Origin: JABDDM01 sp038240295
GTDB lineage: Bacteria; Bacteroidota; Ignavibacteria; Palsa-1295
Direction: 5' to 3'
Assembly (NCBI GenBank): GCA_038240295.1
Contig: JBBSDW010000013.1
Span: 1-33,987, forward strand
DNA length: 33,987 nt
This document shows, piece after piece, positions 1 through 7,314 of this stretch. Both the position numbers and the translations under genes were made by a program. The notes under the pieces are model-generated. The model was not told the DNA's origin and made no database searches. It worked only from the letters and a program-made list of their open reading frames with translations. Numbering within the stretch: the first letter of the stretch is position 1; each line of letters starts with the position of its first letter.

Positions 1-2
1 AA

Positions 3-71
3 ACCGGGCTCTTGCCGAACGATATGCCGCTCAATATCGAACAGGCGCTGCCGCCGTTCATTCGTGACTGA
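3..71 (+). CDS. C-terminal tail of an upstream gene, possibly atpA (partial)
   Basis: An open frame entering from the window edge encodes about 22 residues (ending in ALPPFIRD) and stops with TGA at 69-71, 46 bases before atpG. By the usual F1 operon order (alpha before gamma) it could be the end of the ATP synthase alpha subunit. The short tail does not match alpha-subunit C-termini that I recall, so the identity is inferred from position only. Confidence 0.35.
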   Translation, partial: TGLLPNDMPLNIEQALPPFIRD

Positions 72-117
72 TGCCGGTAAAAAGTCCGGCTAAATAAGTT
101 TGTGAAGTAACAGAAGT

Positions 118-1029
118 ATGGCGACACTTAGAGAGATCAAGAATCGGATCGTCGGGTTCAAATCGACAGCGAAGATCACGCAGGCGATGAAGATGGTCGC
201 TGCTGCAAAACTTCGCCGCGCGCAGGATTCGATGAACTCTGCCCGTCCCTATGCAAAAGCACTCGATGGATTGCTTAAGGATCTGCTTCGCTCGGCTGAA
301 GAAGAGACGGGCAAATCGCCATTGCTTTATGGCCGTCAGGATATTTCGCCGTCTGAACAGCGCGTGCTCATGATCATCGTCACGAGCGATCGCGGGCTTG
401 CCGGCGCGTTCAACTCAGGTCTGATCCGCTTTGCCGAATCGCGTATCCGCGATGAGTACGAGCAGCATCTGAGCGGCAAGCGCCTCGATCTGTTGACAGT
501 TGGTCGTCGAGGTACCGATTATTTCACGAAGCGGAATTTCCCGGTCGTCAACCGGTTCGTCGGAATTTTCACCAAGCTTGAATTCGCGACCGCGAAGGAG
601 ATCACACAATATGCGACCGAGCAATTCAATCAAGGCGCATACGACCGCGTCGAAATCCTCTTCAACGAATTCAAATCTGTCGTTGCGCAACGTCCGGTAG
701 CCGAACGCGTACTTCCAGTACTCGATGAATCACAAATGAACGAAGGCGGTCCTGCCGAAACGAACATCGAGTATATCTACGAGCCCGAGCCAGCAGCCAT
801 TCTCGATGTGCTCGTTCCGAAACATCTCGAAACGATGGTCTGGAAGGCGCTGCTCGAATCGAACGCAGCGGAGCAGGGCGCCCGCATGACAGCGATGGAC
901 GCGGCAACGCGCAATGCGAGAGATCTCGTGTCGTCGTTGCAGCTCAAGTACAACAAAGCCCGTCAGGCAGCGATCACGAAAGAGATTTTGGAGATCGTCG
1001 GCGGCGCCGAAGCGCTCGCGAAATCTTAA
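118..1029 (+). CDS. atpG: ATP synthase F1 gamma subunit
   Basis: This encodes the central rotor-stalk subunit of the F1 sector, which turns inside the alpha3-beta3 head and links proton flow to ATP synthesis. The N-terminal helix is classic for the family (MATLREIKNRI, then KITQAMKMVAAAKLRRAQ), and the C-terminal coiled-coil partner carries the signature YNKARQAAITKEI at about residues 278-290. The length of 303 residues is slightly long for the family because of extra residues in the middle globular Rossmann-like part (for example the GGPAETNIEY region near 213-220). The ATG at 118 gives the expected N-terminus; no strong Shine-Dalgarno sequence precedes it. It is probably the last gene of an atp operon that begins outside the window, since the sequence after it is non-coding repeat. 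Confidence 0.97.
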   Translation: MATLREIKNRIVGFKSTAKITQAMKMVAAAKLRRAQDSMNSARPYAKALDGLLKDLLRSAEEETGKSPLLYGRQDISPSEQRVLMIIVTSDRGLAGAFNSGLIRFAESRIRDEYEQHLSGKRLDLLTVGRRGTDYFTKRNFPVVNRFVGIFTKLEFATAKEITQYATEQFNQGAYDRVEILFNEFKSVVAQRPVAERVLPVLDESQMNEGGPAETNIEYIYEPEPAAILDVLVPKHLETMVWKALLESNAAEQGARMTAMDAATRNARDLVSSLQLKYNKARQAAITKEILEIVGGAEALAKS

Positions 1030-1066
1030 GCTGACAAGGGCAGGCGCTACTGGCCGGGATGCGGGC

Positions 1067-1080
1067 CACGAAGGAGGCCC
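1067..1080 (+). repeat. Remnant of the 147-bp repeat
   Basis: The 14 bases CACGAAGGAGGCCC just after atpG are identical to the left arm and loop of the hairpin in the second full repeat copy at 1360. The sequence then diverges (TGTTCGGGC instead of TTCGTGCC). This is probably a decayed extra copy. Confidence 0.5.
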
Positions 1081-1094
1081 TGTTCGGGCAAGTT

Positions 1095-1122
1095 TGAAGT
1101 ATGAGTTATGAAGTATGAAGGT
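1095..1122 (+). repeat. Heptameric tandem repeat, four units
   Basis: Four consecutive 7-base units read TGAAGTA, TGAGTTA, TGAAGTA and TGAAGGT. They lie between atpG and the 147-bp repeat array and contain no convincing gene. Short heptamer arrays of this kind typically arise by strand slippage. Confidence 0.7.
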
Positions 1123-1149
1123 GACAGCACGCATTCGTCTGTGTGTCGT

Positions 1150-1457
1150 GAAGCGCCTGCTTCGCGACCCGGGCTTTTTCGGATGAGGAAAACTTTGAGG
1201 ATGGGTTCGGGTCACGAAGGGGGCCTTCGTGCCACACGGTCGGGATCTACTTTTGGACAACGATTCGGGAATTGCGCACCCTTAACTGTGTGCCATGAAG
1301 CGCCTGCTTCGCGACCCGGGCTTTTTCAGCTGCGGAAAGATGTGGGTGTGGGATCGGGTCACGAAGGAGGCCCTTCGTGCCACACGGTCGGGATCTACTT
1401 TTGGACAACGATTCGGAATTTGCGCACCCCTAACTGTGTGGCGTGAAGCGCTTCGCG
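1150..1457 (+). repeat. Tandem ~147-bp hairpin-rich repeat, two full copies plus a truncated third
   Basis: Copy 1 (1150-1296) and copy 2 (1297-1444) are near-identical; a third begins at 1445 and loses similarity near 1457. Each full copy starts with a small hairpin (GAAGC, loop GCCT, GCTTC). Each later carries an 8-bp stem CACGAAGG/CCTTCGTG with a loop of GGG at 1213-1231 or AGGC at 1360-1379. A longer inverted repeat also joins CTTCGCGACCCG (1160-1171) to CGGGTCACGAAG (1208-1219) with one mismatch. The second half of the unit (CACACGGTCGGGATCTAC onward) is almost perfectly conserved. A 112-codon open frame crosses the array but only reflects the repeat. The region 1030-1442 holds no gene I can support; a REP- or MITE-like intergenic element is the likeliest reading. 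Confidence 0.85.
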
Positions 1458-1688
1458 TCTGGGTGTATTCTTAAGCGTGAAGAAGGTAAGCATTCTCGTT
1501 GGTACAACCCTTCGACCGGCAGTATGGAGGCAATCCTGCGCCACGCAGAGATCAATGAGAGACTGAGTCAGAAAATCCTCAAGTCGCTCTCAAATCCCGA
1601 AATCGCAACGAGAGATCATCAACCTCGAAGCCAAGCTAAGTGGGATCATCTGTCAATGGCGAAGGATGAAATGAAAGGGAGGATATGA
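1443..1688 (+). pseudogene. Decayed, 5'-truncated HicA-type mRNA interferase remnant
   Basis: The GTG-initiated frame of 81 codons carries a recognisable HicA core: GCILKREEGKHSRWYNP, then LRHAEINERLSQKILKSL. HicA toxins are small double-stranded-RNA-binding-fold RNases whose catalytic histidine sits in a G-x-H motif; here GKH is present. The usual first helix (about 7-10 residues after MKR) is missing, and the usual PRHxEI has become LRHAEI. The first 15 bases (1443-1457) match the 147-bp repeat with a 4-base deletion, so the repeat seems to replace the original 5' end. No HicB antitoxin is found on either side. After residue ~54 the sequence no longer resembles HicA, and the frame runs into the yggS start (ATGA overlap at 1685-1688). 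I judge it a non-functional relic. Confidence 0.65.
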
Positions 1689-2362
1689 TCGGACTCGCGG
1701 CGGTTGAAGATAGGATCTTGAAAGCCTGTAATAAAGCGGGTCGCGACAGAAGTGAGGTCCTGCTACTCGCGGTTACCAAGACCATCTCCCTTGTCACTAT
1801 GCAGGCTGCATACGATCTTGGCCTTCGAGACTTCGGCGAAAATCGCGTGCAGGAACTTGTGCGAAAGGCAGCCGAGCTTCCCGAAGATATTTGCTGGCAC
1901 ATGATCGGGCATCTGCAATCGAACAAGGCAAAGCAGATCGCCACATTCGTAGTGCTCATGCATGGTCTTGATTCGCTCGATACGGCGATCGAGCTTTCGA
2001 AACGCGCGCAAGTTGCCGGTCGCACGATTGACGTGCTCATCGAGGTCAACATCAGCGGGGAGCCCGAAAAGCATGGAATCGAGCCAGATGAATTGGATCG
2101 GTTTCTCGAAAGCTTGCTTGGTACAACCGAGAATCTTCGGCTTCGAGGTTTGATGGGAATAGCAACCTATGCTGATGATCCCGAGCGAGTGCGGCCACAG
2201 TTTGCGGGCCTGCGCATGCTCAGAGATTCAGTTCGAACAAAATACTCGCTGGCCGAATTTGATCAACTTTCGATGGGGATGTCCGGCGACTTCGAAGTCG
2301 CGATTGAAGAAGGCTCGACGATCGTCCGAATTGGGAGTGCACTCTTTGGAGCGCGAGCGTAA
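1685..2362 (+). CDS. yggS: YggS/YlmE-family pyridoxal-phosphate homeostasis protein
   Basis: This is a PLP-binding protein of the alanine-racemase-like TIM-barrel fold (PLPBP/COG0325) that buffers free pyridoxal phosphate and has no established catalytic activity. The cofactor lysine is K32 in LLAVTKTIS. FGENRVQE at 50-57, WHMIGHLQSNK at 71-81 and LRGLMGIATYADD are family hallmarks, and the C-terminal phosphate-binding stretch reads MGMSGDFEVAIEEGSTIVRIG. The length of 225 residues is normal. A good ribosome-binding site (GGGAGG) sits just before the ATG at 1685. It opens the ylm/divIVA-like cluster, where its Firmicutes counterpart is ylmE. Confidence 0.95.
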   Translation: MIGLAAVEDRILKACNKAGRDRSEVLLLAVTKTISLVTMQAAYDLGLRDFGENRVQELVRKAAELPEDICWHMIGHLQSNKAKQIATFVVLMHGLDSLDTAIELSKRAQVAGRTIDVLIEVNISGEPEKHGIEPDELDRFLESLLGTTENLRLRGLMGIATYADDPERVRPQFAGLRMLRDSVRTKYSLAEFDQLSMGMSGDFEVAIEEGSTIVRIGSALFGARA

Positions 2363-2419
2363 TCTTTGGTGTTGCTCCATCTTCGAATGTTTGTTTTGAT
2401 CTTGTCTTAAGAGTTTGTC

Positions 2420-2947
2420 ATGCGACTTTCCGCCCTCGACGTTAAGAAAAAAGAATTCCAGCAGAAGATGCGCGGCTTCGATCCCGAAGAAGTCCAGCCA
2501 TATCTTGCGCAGGTCTCCGAAGAGATCGAGCTGCTCATGAGCGAACGCCGCGAAGCAGACGAACGCCGTGCCGACATCGAACGCCAGCTTGCGCACTATC
2601 TCAACCTCGAACAAACCCTCGAACGGACACTCGTTGCAGCGCAATCGACCGCAGTCAAGATCGAGGAGCAAGCTAAAAAAGAAGCAGAACTCATACTTCG
2701 CGAAGCTGAACTGCTGCGTGACCGAAAGCTCAATGATATTCGCTTGGATTTGCAGCGCGCGGAGTCCGATCTGATTCGTGTGCGCTCGGAATACGAATCG
2801 ACACTCGCACGACTTCGCAGCATACTCGAAGGTTTCGGCAAATTCCTGGAGTCTATTGACAACGACAAACTTGCAGGAGTAACGACCGAAACTTCCACGA
2901 CGACCGGACCCGAAGCAGCGCGAGCGCTTGCCAATATCGGCTTCTAA
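2420..2947 (+). CDS. DivIVA-domain coiled-coil protein
   Basis: DivIVA proteins are coiled-coil scaffolds that bind curved membrane and recruit division or polar-growth factors. The N-terminal lipid-binding module is clear: LSALDVKKKEFQQKMRGFDP and EEVQPYLAQVSEEIELL (residues 3-39), as in Bacillus DivIVA (FRGYDEDEVNEFLAQV). A long heptad-rich region follows (about 40-155), including the typical EEQAKKEAELILREAE stretch, then a short Ser/Thr-rich tail. The length of 175 residues is close to Bacillus DivIVA. It follows yggS by 57 bases and, one gene later, precedes ileS, matching the Firmicutes ylm-divIVA-ileS order; sepF, ylmG and ylmH are absent. Its role in this presumably Gram-negative cell is not evident from sequence. 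Confidence 0.88.
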   Translation: MRLSALDVKKKEFQQKMRGFDPEEVQPYLAQVSEEIELLMSERREADERRADIERQLAHYLNLEQTLERTLVAAQSTAVKIEEQAKKEAELILREAELLRDRKLNDIRLDLQRAESDLIRVRSEYESTLARLRSILEGFGKFLESIDNDKLAGVTTETSTTTGPEAARALANIGF

Positions 2948-2957
2948 TCGCTGATCG

Positions 2958-3896
2958 ATGGCAAAGCCCACCGTCAGCATTATCATCATCACGCGCAATC
3001 GGCATTCTTATCTAAAGGAATGCATCGACTCGTGCCTCACGCAAACCTATCCAAATATCGAGATTCTCATCGGTGACAACGGCTCGACCGATGAGACCGT
3101 GAAATACCTCCACGAACTAACCGCGAAGGATCAACGCGTCAGGACACTCCTCTACGAAAGGAATCTCGGCTCATGCGAAGGGCGCAACCGATTGCTTCAG
3201 GTCGCAAAAGGGGAGTACTGGTTCATCATCGATGATGATGCGTTCTTTACTTCGCCGGATGATCTCTCAAGATGCGTCGGCGAGTTCGCGAAGTATCCGA
3301 AGGCTGGAGCCATCGGCTTTACAGTTGTGAATGCGAAGTCGCTCGACACGCTAAACCTCTGGATGTATCAAGCAGAGCCAGAACGGGCGAGAAACCTGAC
3401 GTTCCAGTCAGCCCAGTTCGCCAGCTGTGCTGTGTGTTTCAGAGCAGGTGCGATGAAGGACGCGGCCTTTGACGTCGGCGAATATTTCGTCAACAGCTTT
3501 TTTTACTCGTGGGACGAATTTCCGATCGCCTGGCGATTACTCGAAACAGGATGGCAGTGCTGGTATTCACCGGTTCTCGCGATCGGTCACTATGGCTCCG
3601 CAACGATCGACACTCCAACGGCGCATCGGGTCGGGCTCGATGCCAAAAGCGTCGGACAATTCGCGGGGCTCATCCTGCCATTTCCGAATGGCTGGTATCG
3701 GTATGTTCTCAGGCTTTCGGCGTGGATGGTGAAGCGCGCCGTGCGGACCGGTACGCTCGGTGCAGCCATCAAAGGATTTTTGCGCGGTATCCCTGCGTTC
3801 TTCAGCGAGCGCAAAAAACGATCGAAGGTACGACCCGAGATCGTTCGCCAATTTATCAAATTGGTCGAAGCCGAAAAACTGGTCGGCAAGCCTTAG
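2958..3896 (+). CDS. Family 2 glycosyltransferase
   Basis: This is a GT-A fold glycosyltransferase. The N-terminal nucleotide-sugar site reads PTVSIIIITRNRHSYLKECI, followed by IGDNGSTDETVKYL, and the metal-binding acidic motif is IIDDDAFF near residue 95. The acceptor part contains the SWDEFPIAWRLLETGW region, equivalent to the ExDxxWR-like motif seen in GT2 rhamnosyltransferases. The C-terminus (about 250-312) is basic, with an amphipathic segment that may contact the membrane. Donor and acceptor cannot be told from sequence. It sits 10 bases after divIVA and 18 bases before ileS, so it interrupts an otherwise conserved gene order and is probably co-transcribed with both. Confidence 0.88.
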   Translation: MAKPTVSIIIITRNRHSYLKECIDSCLTQTYPNIEILIGDNGSTDETVKYLHELTAKDQRVRTLLYERNLGSCEGRNRLLQVAKGEYWFIIDDDAFFTSPDDLSRCVGEFAKYPKAGAIGFTVVNAKSLDTLNLWMYQAEPERARNLTFQSAQFASCAVCFRAGAMKDAAFDVGEYFVNSFFYSWDEFPIAWRLLETGWQCWYSPVLAIGHYGSATIDTPTAHRVGLDAKSVGQFAGLILPFPNGWYRYVLRLSAWMVKRAVRTGTLGAAIKGFLRGIPAFFSERKKRSKVRPEIVRQFIKLVEAEKLVGKP

Positions 3897-3914
3897 ACCA
3901 TATCATCAGACTTC

Positions 3915-6900
3915 ATGTTTCCTGAACTTCGAACGACCTCGGACGATCGTGCTTCCGTCTTTTCACCCGACGAACGAGAGCACATGGTGCTTCGCACGTG
4001 GAAAGAACACGACATTTTTGCGCGTTCTGTCAGCGAGCGTGATGCATCGAACACGTTCTCATTCTACGAAGGACCTCCGACGGTCAATGGTGTTCCCGGA
4101 ATTCATCATGTGTTTTCGCGCACACTGAAGGACACGATCTGCCGCTATCAAACGATGCTCGGCAAACGGGTCGCGCGCAAAGCGGGATGGGACACGCACG
4201 GTCTGCCGGTCGAACTTGCGATCGAGAAGCAACTTGGCTTTCGCCATAAAGATCAGATCAAGGAATATGGCGTCGACAAGTTCAATGCGCTCTGCCGTCA
4301 ATCGGTCTACGATCACATCGAGCGTGATGGCGGATGGAAAGAGATGACTTCGCGCATGGCCTACTGGGTCGACATGGAGCATCCGTACATCACCTGCACG
4401 AATGATTATATCGAATCGGTCTGGTGGGCGCTGAAGAAATTCTATGATGCGGGGAAGATCTATAAAGGCTTTAAGATCCAGCCCTACTGTCCAAGATGCG
4501 AGACTGCGTTAAGCTCGCATGAGGTCGCGCTTGGATATAAGCAGGCGAAAGATCCAAGCGTCTACGTGAAGTTCAAACGAAAGAACGTTGCTCAGGATGA
4601 ATATTTTCTCGCATGGACCACGACGCCCTGGACGCTTATCTCGAACGTCGCACTTGCAGTTCATCCCGATGTTGAGTACGTGACAGTGATCAACAAGCGA
4701 AAGAATGGCGAAGAGCGACTCGTCCTTGCAAAAGCGTTGCTGAGCAAGCTTGACGGTGAGTATGAAGTCGTTGCCGAAGCAAAAGGCCGCGACCTCGAAC
4801 ATGCCGAGTACGAGCAGCTCTTTCGTTACATGCCAGTCGAGGGCAAAGCATTTTATGTCGTGCTCGGCGACTATGTGACGGTCGAAGACGGCACGGGCAT
4901 CGTGCACACTGCGCCGGCATTCGGCGAAGAGGATTATAACGTTTCGTTAAAGTATGGGCTGCCACTCGTCAACGCAGTCGATAAGAGCGGGACGTTTATC
5001 GATGCCGTGACCGACTTTGCGGGCCAATTCGTAAAAGAAGCAGATCCAAATATCATGGATGCGTTGAAGAAGCGCGGCATGCTTTATCGCAAAGAGACGA
5101 TCGAGCATACGTATCCATTCTGCTGGCGTTGTGAGACTCCACTGATCTATTACGCGCGCTCGTCGTGGTATATCCGTGTGACCGATTACAAAAAGCAGCT
5201 TTCCGAAACGAACAAGTCTATCAACTGGCATCCGCAAGAGATCCGTGATGGCCGTTTCGGCAACTGGCTCGAAGACCTCAAAGACTGGGGCATCTCTCGC
5301 GAGAGATTCTGGGGCACACCGTTACCGCTCTGGATCTGCGAGGTCTGCGAAGCGACACGCTGCATCGGAAGCTTTGATGAATTGAAATCAGCGGATCACA
5401 CATCGGGTACAAGTGTCGCCGATGCAATGAGCAGCGGGAGCTTCGATCCACATAAGCCCTACGTCGATGAAGTAACACTTGCTTGCACATGCGGAGGAAC
5501 GATGCGACGAATCCCTGATGTCATCGATGTCTGGTTCGATTCGGGCTCGATGCCGTTCGCGCAATTTCATTATCCATTCGAGAACAAGGAGCAATTCGAG
5601 GCGGCCTACCCGGCGCAGTATATTTCCGAGGGTATCGACCAAACACGCGGATGGTTCTACACGCTTCATGCGATCAATACATTCCTGTTCGGCAAACCAC
5701 CTTATGAGAATGTGATCGTCAACGACATGCTGCTTGATAAGAACGGGCAGAAGATGTCAAAGTCGAAGGGAAATGTGCTGAATCCGTTCGAGATCCTCAC
5801 CAAGTATGGCGCCGATGCAACGCGCTGGTACCTTGTGTCGAGTTCTGTGCCCTGGAAGCCAAAAGCGTTTAGCGAACAGGATCTCGCAGAACTCGAGCGA
5901 AAGTTCTTCGGTACGCTGATCAATACCTACGGCTTCTTCGCACTCTATGCGAATATTGATGAATTCGTTTACGATGGGTCTGTGCGTTCGAAGGAAACGT
6001 CGCGCCCCGAAGTCGATCGTTGGATCTTATCGAAGCTCAATTCACTCGTTCAGGAAACCCGAGCGAGCTTCGATGACTACGATCTGACGCGAGGAGCCCG
6101 CGCCATTCAGGACTTCGTAACCGAGCAGCTTTCGAACTGGTACATCCGCCGCAATCGCCGACGCTTCTGGAAAGGTGAGCGCAACGCCGATAAACAGGCC
6201 GCCTACGAGACGCTCTATGAATGCTTGATGACGATCGCAAAGCTGATGGCGCCCCTCGCTCCGTTCTTCAGTGACTGGCTCTATGCGGCGCTCCGTGATG
6301 GCGCAAACGATGCCAAGATCGACTCGGTGCATCTCGATCTTTATCCGAAAGTGGATGCGTCGGTCATCGACTCCGCGCTTGCATCACGAATGGAAAGCGC
6401 ACAAGTTGCTTCTTCGCTCGTTCGACAAATGCGCGAGCGCGCTCGCATTCGTGTGCGGCAGCCGCTCGATCGCATTCTTATACCGGTCGCAAATAAGTGG
6501 CAGATTGAAGAACTGCGAAAAGTCGAAGAGATCATTCGCGACGAAGTGAACGTCAAGCGAGTGGAGTTCATCGAGTCGGGTGATTCCGATGTGATCAAAC
6601 TAAAAGCGAAGGCGAATTTCAAGACGCTCGGCGCCCGCCTGGGCAAGCAGATGAAGTCGGCGGCACAAGCCGTGACGAAACTAACGCAGCAGGAGATCCG
6701 TCAATATCAGCAGCAGGGAAGTCTCGCCGTTGAGCTTGACGGCGAACAGGTAACGCTCGAGCGCGGCGACATCGACGTCATGGCTGAAGACATCGAAGGG
6801 TGGTTAGTGAGTTCGGAAGGAGCGCTGACGGTTGCGCTCGATACGCATCTTTCGGCGGAGCTTTTACAGGAAGGCCTCGCGCGCGAGTTCGTGAATCGCA

Positions 6901-7142
6901 TCCAGAATCTTCGCAAGGATTCGGGCTTCGATGTGAGCGACCGGATCTCGATTGTAATGCGCTCGCACTCTGAAGTACTTAACGCAGCGGTTGGGACGTA
7001 TATCGCCTATATTCAGGCCGAGACATTGGCGACCTCGATTGCACTTGAATCGGATGGTGAGATTATCGGCTCCGATGTCGAAATAGGCGATGAGAAAGCT
7101 ATCGTCGAGCTACTTCGGATGCATGTGCCCGAACAAGGCTAA
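3915..7142 (+). CDS. ileS: Isoleucyl-tRNA synthetase, type 2 (long form)
   Basis: This class I synthetase charges tRNA-Ile and hydrolyses mischarged valine. The ATP-binding HIGH-like motif is GIHHV at about 62-66 (in GPPTVNGVPGIHHV) and the KMSKS loop lies at 613-617. The CP1 editing domain is present (AWTTTPWTLISNVALAV; GTGIVHTAPAFGEEDY), as is the WFDSGSMP segment. Cysteine pairs (CPRC, CWRC, CEVC, CTC) suggest structural zinc sites. The length of 1075 residues, the GIHH form and the extended C-terminal domain point to the eukaryote-like type 2 enzyme, which is typically insensitive to mupirocin (family knowledge, not seen here). It occupies the ileS slot of the divIVA-ileS-lspA cluster. 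Confidence 0.97.
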   Translation: MFPELRTTSDDRASVFSPDEREHMVLRTWKEHDIFARSVSERDASNTFSFYEGPPTVNGVPGIHHVFSRTLKDTICRYQTMLGKRVARKAGWDTHGLPVELAIEKQLGFRHKDQIKEYGVDKFNALCRQSVYDHIERDGGWKEMTSRMAYWVDMEHPYITCTNDYIESVWWALKKFYDAGKIYKGFKIQPYCPRCETALSSHEVALGYKQAKDPSVYVKFKRKNVAQDEYFLAWTTTPWTLISNVALAVHPDVEYVTVINKRKNGEERLVLAKALLSKLDGEYEVVAEAKGRDLEHAEYEQLFRYMPVEGKAFYVVLGDYVTVEDGTGIVHTAPAFGEEDYNVSLKYGLPLVNAVDKSGTFIDAVTDFAGQFVKEADPNIMDALKKRGMLYRKETIEHTYPFCWRCETPLIYYARSSWYIRVTDYKKQLSETNKSINWHPQEIRDGRFGNWLEDLKDWGISRERFWGTPLPLWICEVCEATRCIGSFDELKSADHTSGTSVADAMSSGSFDPHKPYVDEVTLACTCGGTMRRIPDVIDVWFDSGSMPFAQFHYPFENKEQFEAAYPAQYISEGIDQTRGWFYTLHAINTFLFGKPPYENVIVNDMLLDKNGQKMSKSKGNVLNPFEILTKYGADATRWYLVSSSVPWKPKAFSEQDLAELERKFFGTLINTYGFFALYANIDEFVYDGSVRSKETSRPEVDRWILSKLNSLVQETRASFDDYDLTRGARAIQDFVTEQLSNWYIRRNRRRFWKGERNADKQAAYETLYECLMTIAKLMAPLAPFFSDWLYAALRDGANDAKIDSVHLDLYPKVDASVIDSALASRMESAQVASSLVRQMRERARIRVRQPLDRILIPVANKWQIEELRKVEEIIRDEVNVKRVEFIESGDSDVIKLKAKANFKTLGARLGKQMKSAAQAVTKLTQQEIRQYQQQGSLAVELDGEQVTLERGDIDVMAEDIEGWLVSSEGALTVALDTHLSAELLQEGLAREFVNRIQNLRKDSGFDVSDRISIVMRSHSEVLNAAVGTYIAYIQAETLATSIALESDGEIIGSDVEIGDEKAIVELLRMHVPEQG

Positions 7143-7314
7143 TTTGGCCAAAAATATTTCACGTTAGCAGGCCAAAACTGCGAGCTTTTTCTAATGGCAG
7201 AGTGTTTTCGTGCGAACTCATAAAGCGGCGCGTCTCGTGCGTCACAAGTGGCAGGTCAATGGATCCTGACTACGGCATGATCAAGATGTTTTCGAGGCTA
7301 TAGATACGAACCCC
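7143..7314. other. Intergenic region with a palindrome and inverted repeat
   Basis: The 172 bases between ileS and the H1/DksA fusion gene hold no gene. Directly after the ileS stop lies a 10-base palindrome TTTGGCCAAA (7143-7152). Its left arm TTTGGCC pairs again with GGCCAAA at 7170-7176, and a short T-run follows at 7186-7190. This could be a weak terminator or an operator. It is the largest gap in the plus-strand cluster, so a promoter for the downstream genes is plausible, but I see no convincing box. Confidence 0.35.

Noticed and set aside
1108..1446. 112-codon open frame across the 147-bp repeats
   Set aside because: Its peptide merely duplicates with the DNA repeat (EAPASRPGLF twice) and has no family resemblance, ribosome-binding site or stable start; treated as non-coding repeat.
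1030..1450. Possible CRISPR array
   Set aside because: The repeat unit is about 147 bases with only two full copies and no unique spacers or cas genes.
7143..7190. Intrinsic terminator after ileS
   Set aside because: The TTTGGCC/GGCCAAA arms are separated by 20 bases and the T-run is 9 bases beyond the stem, too weak for a confident call.
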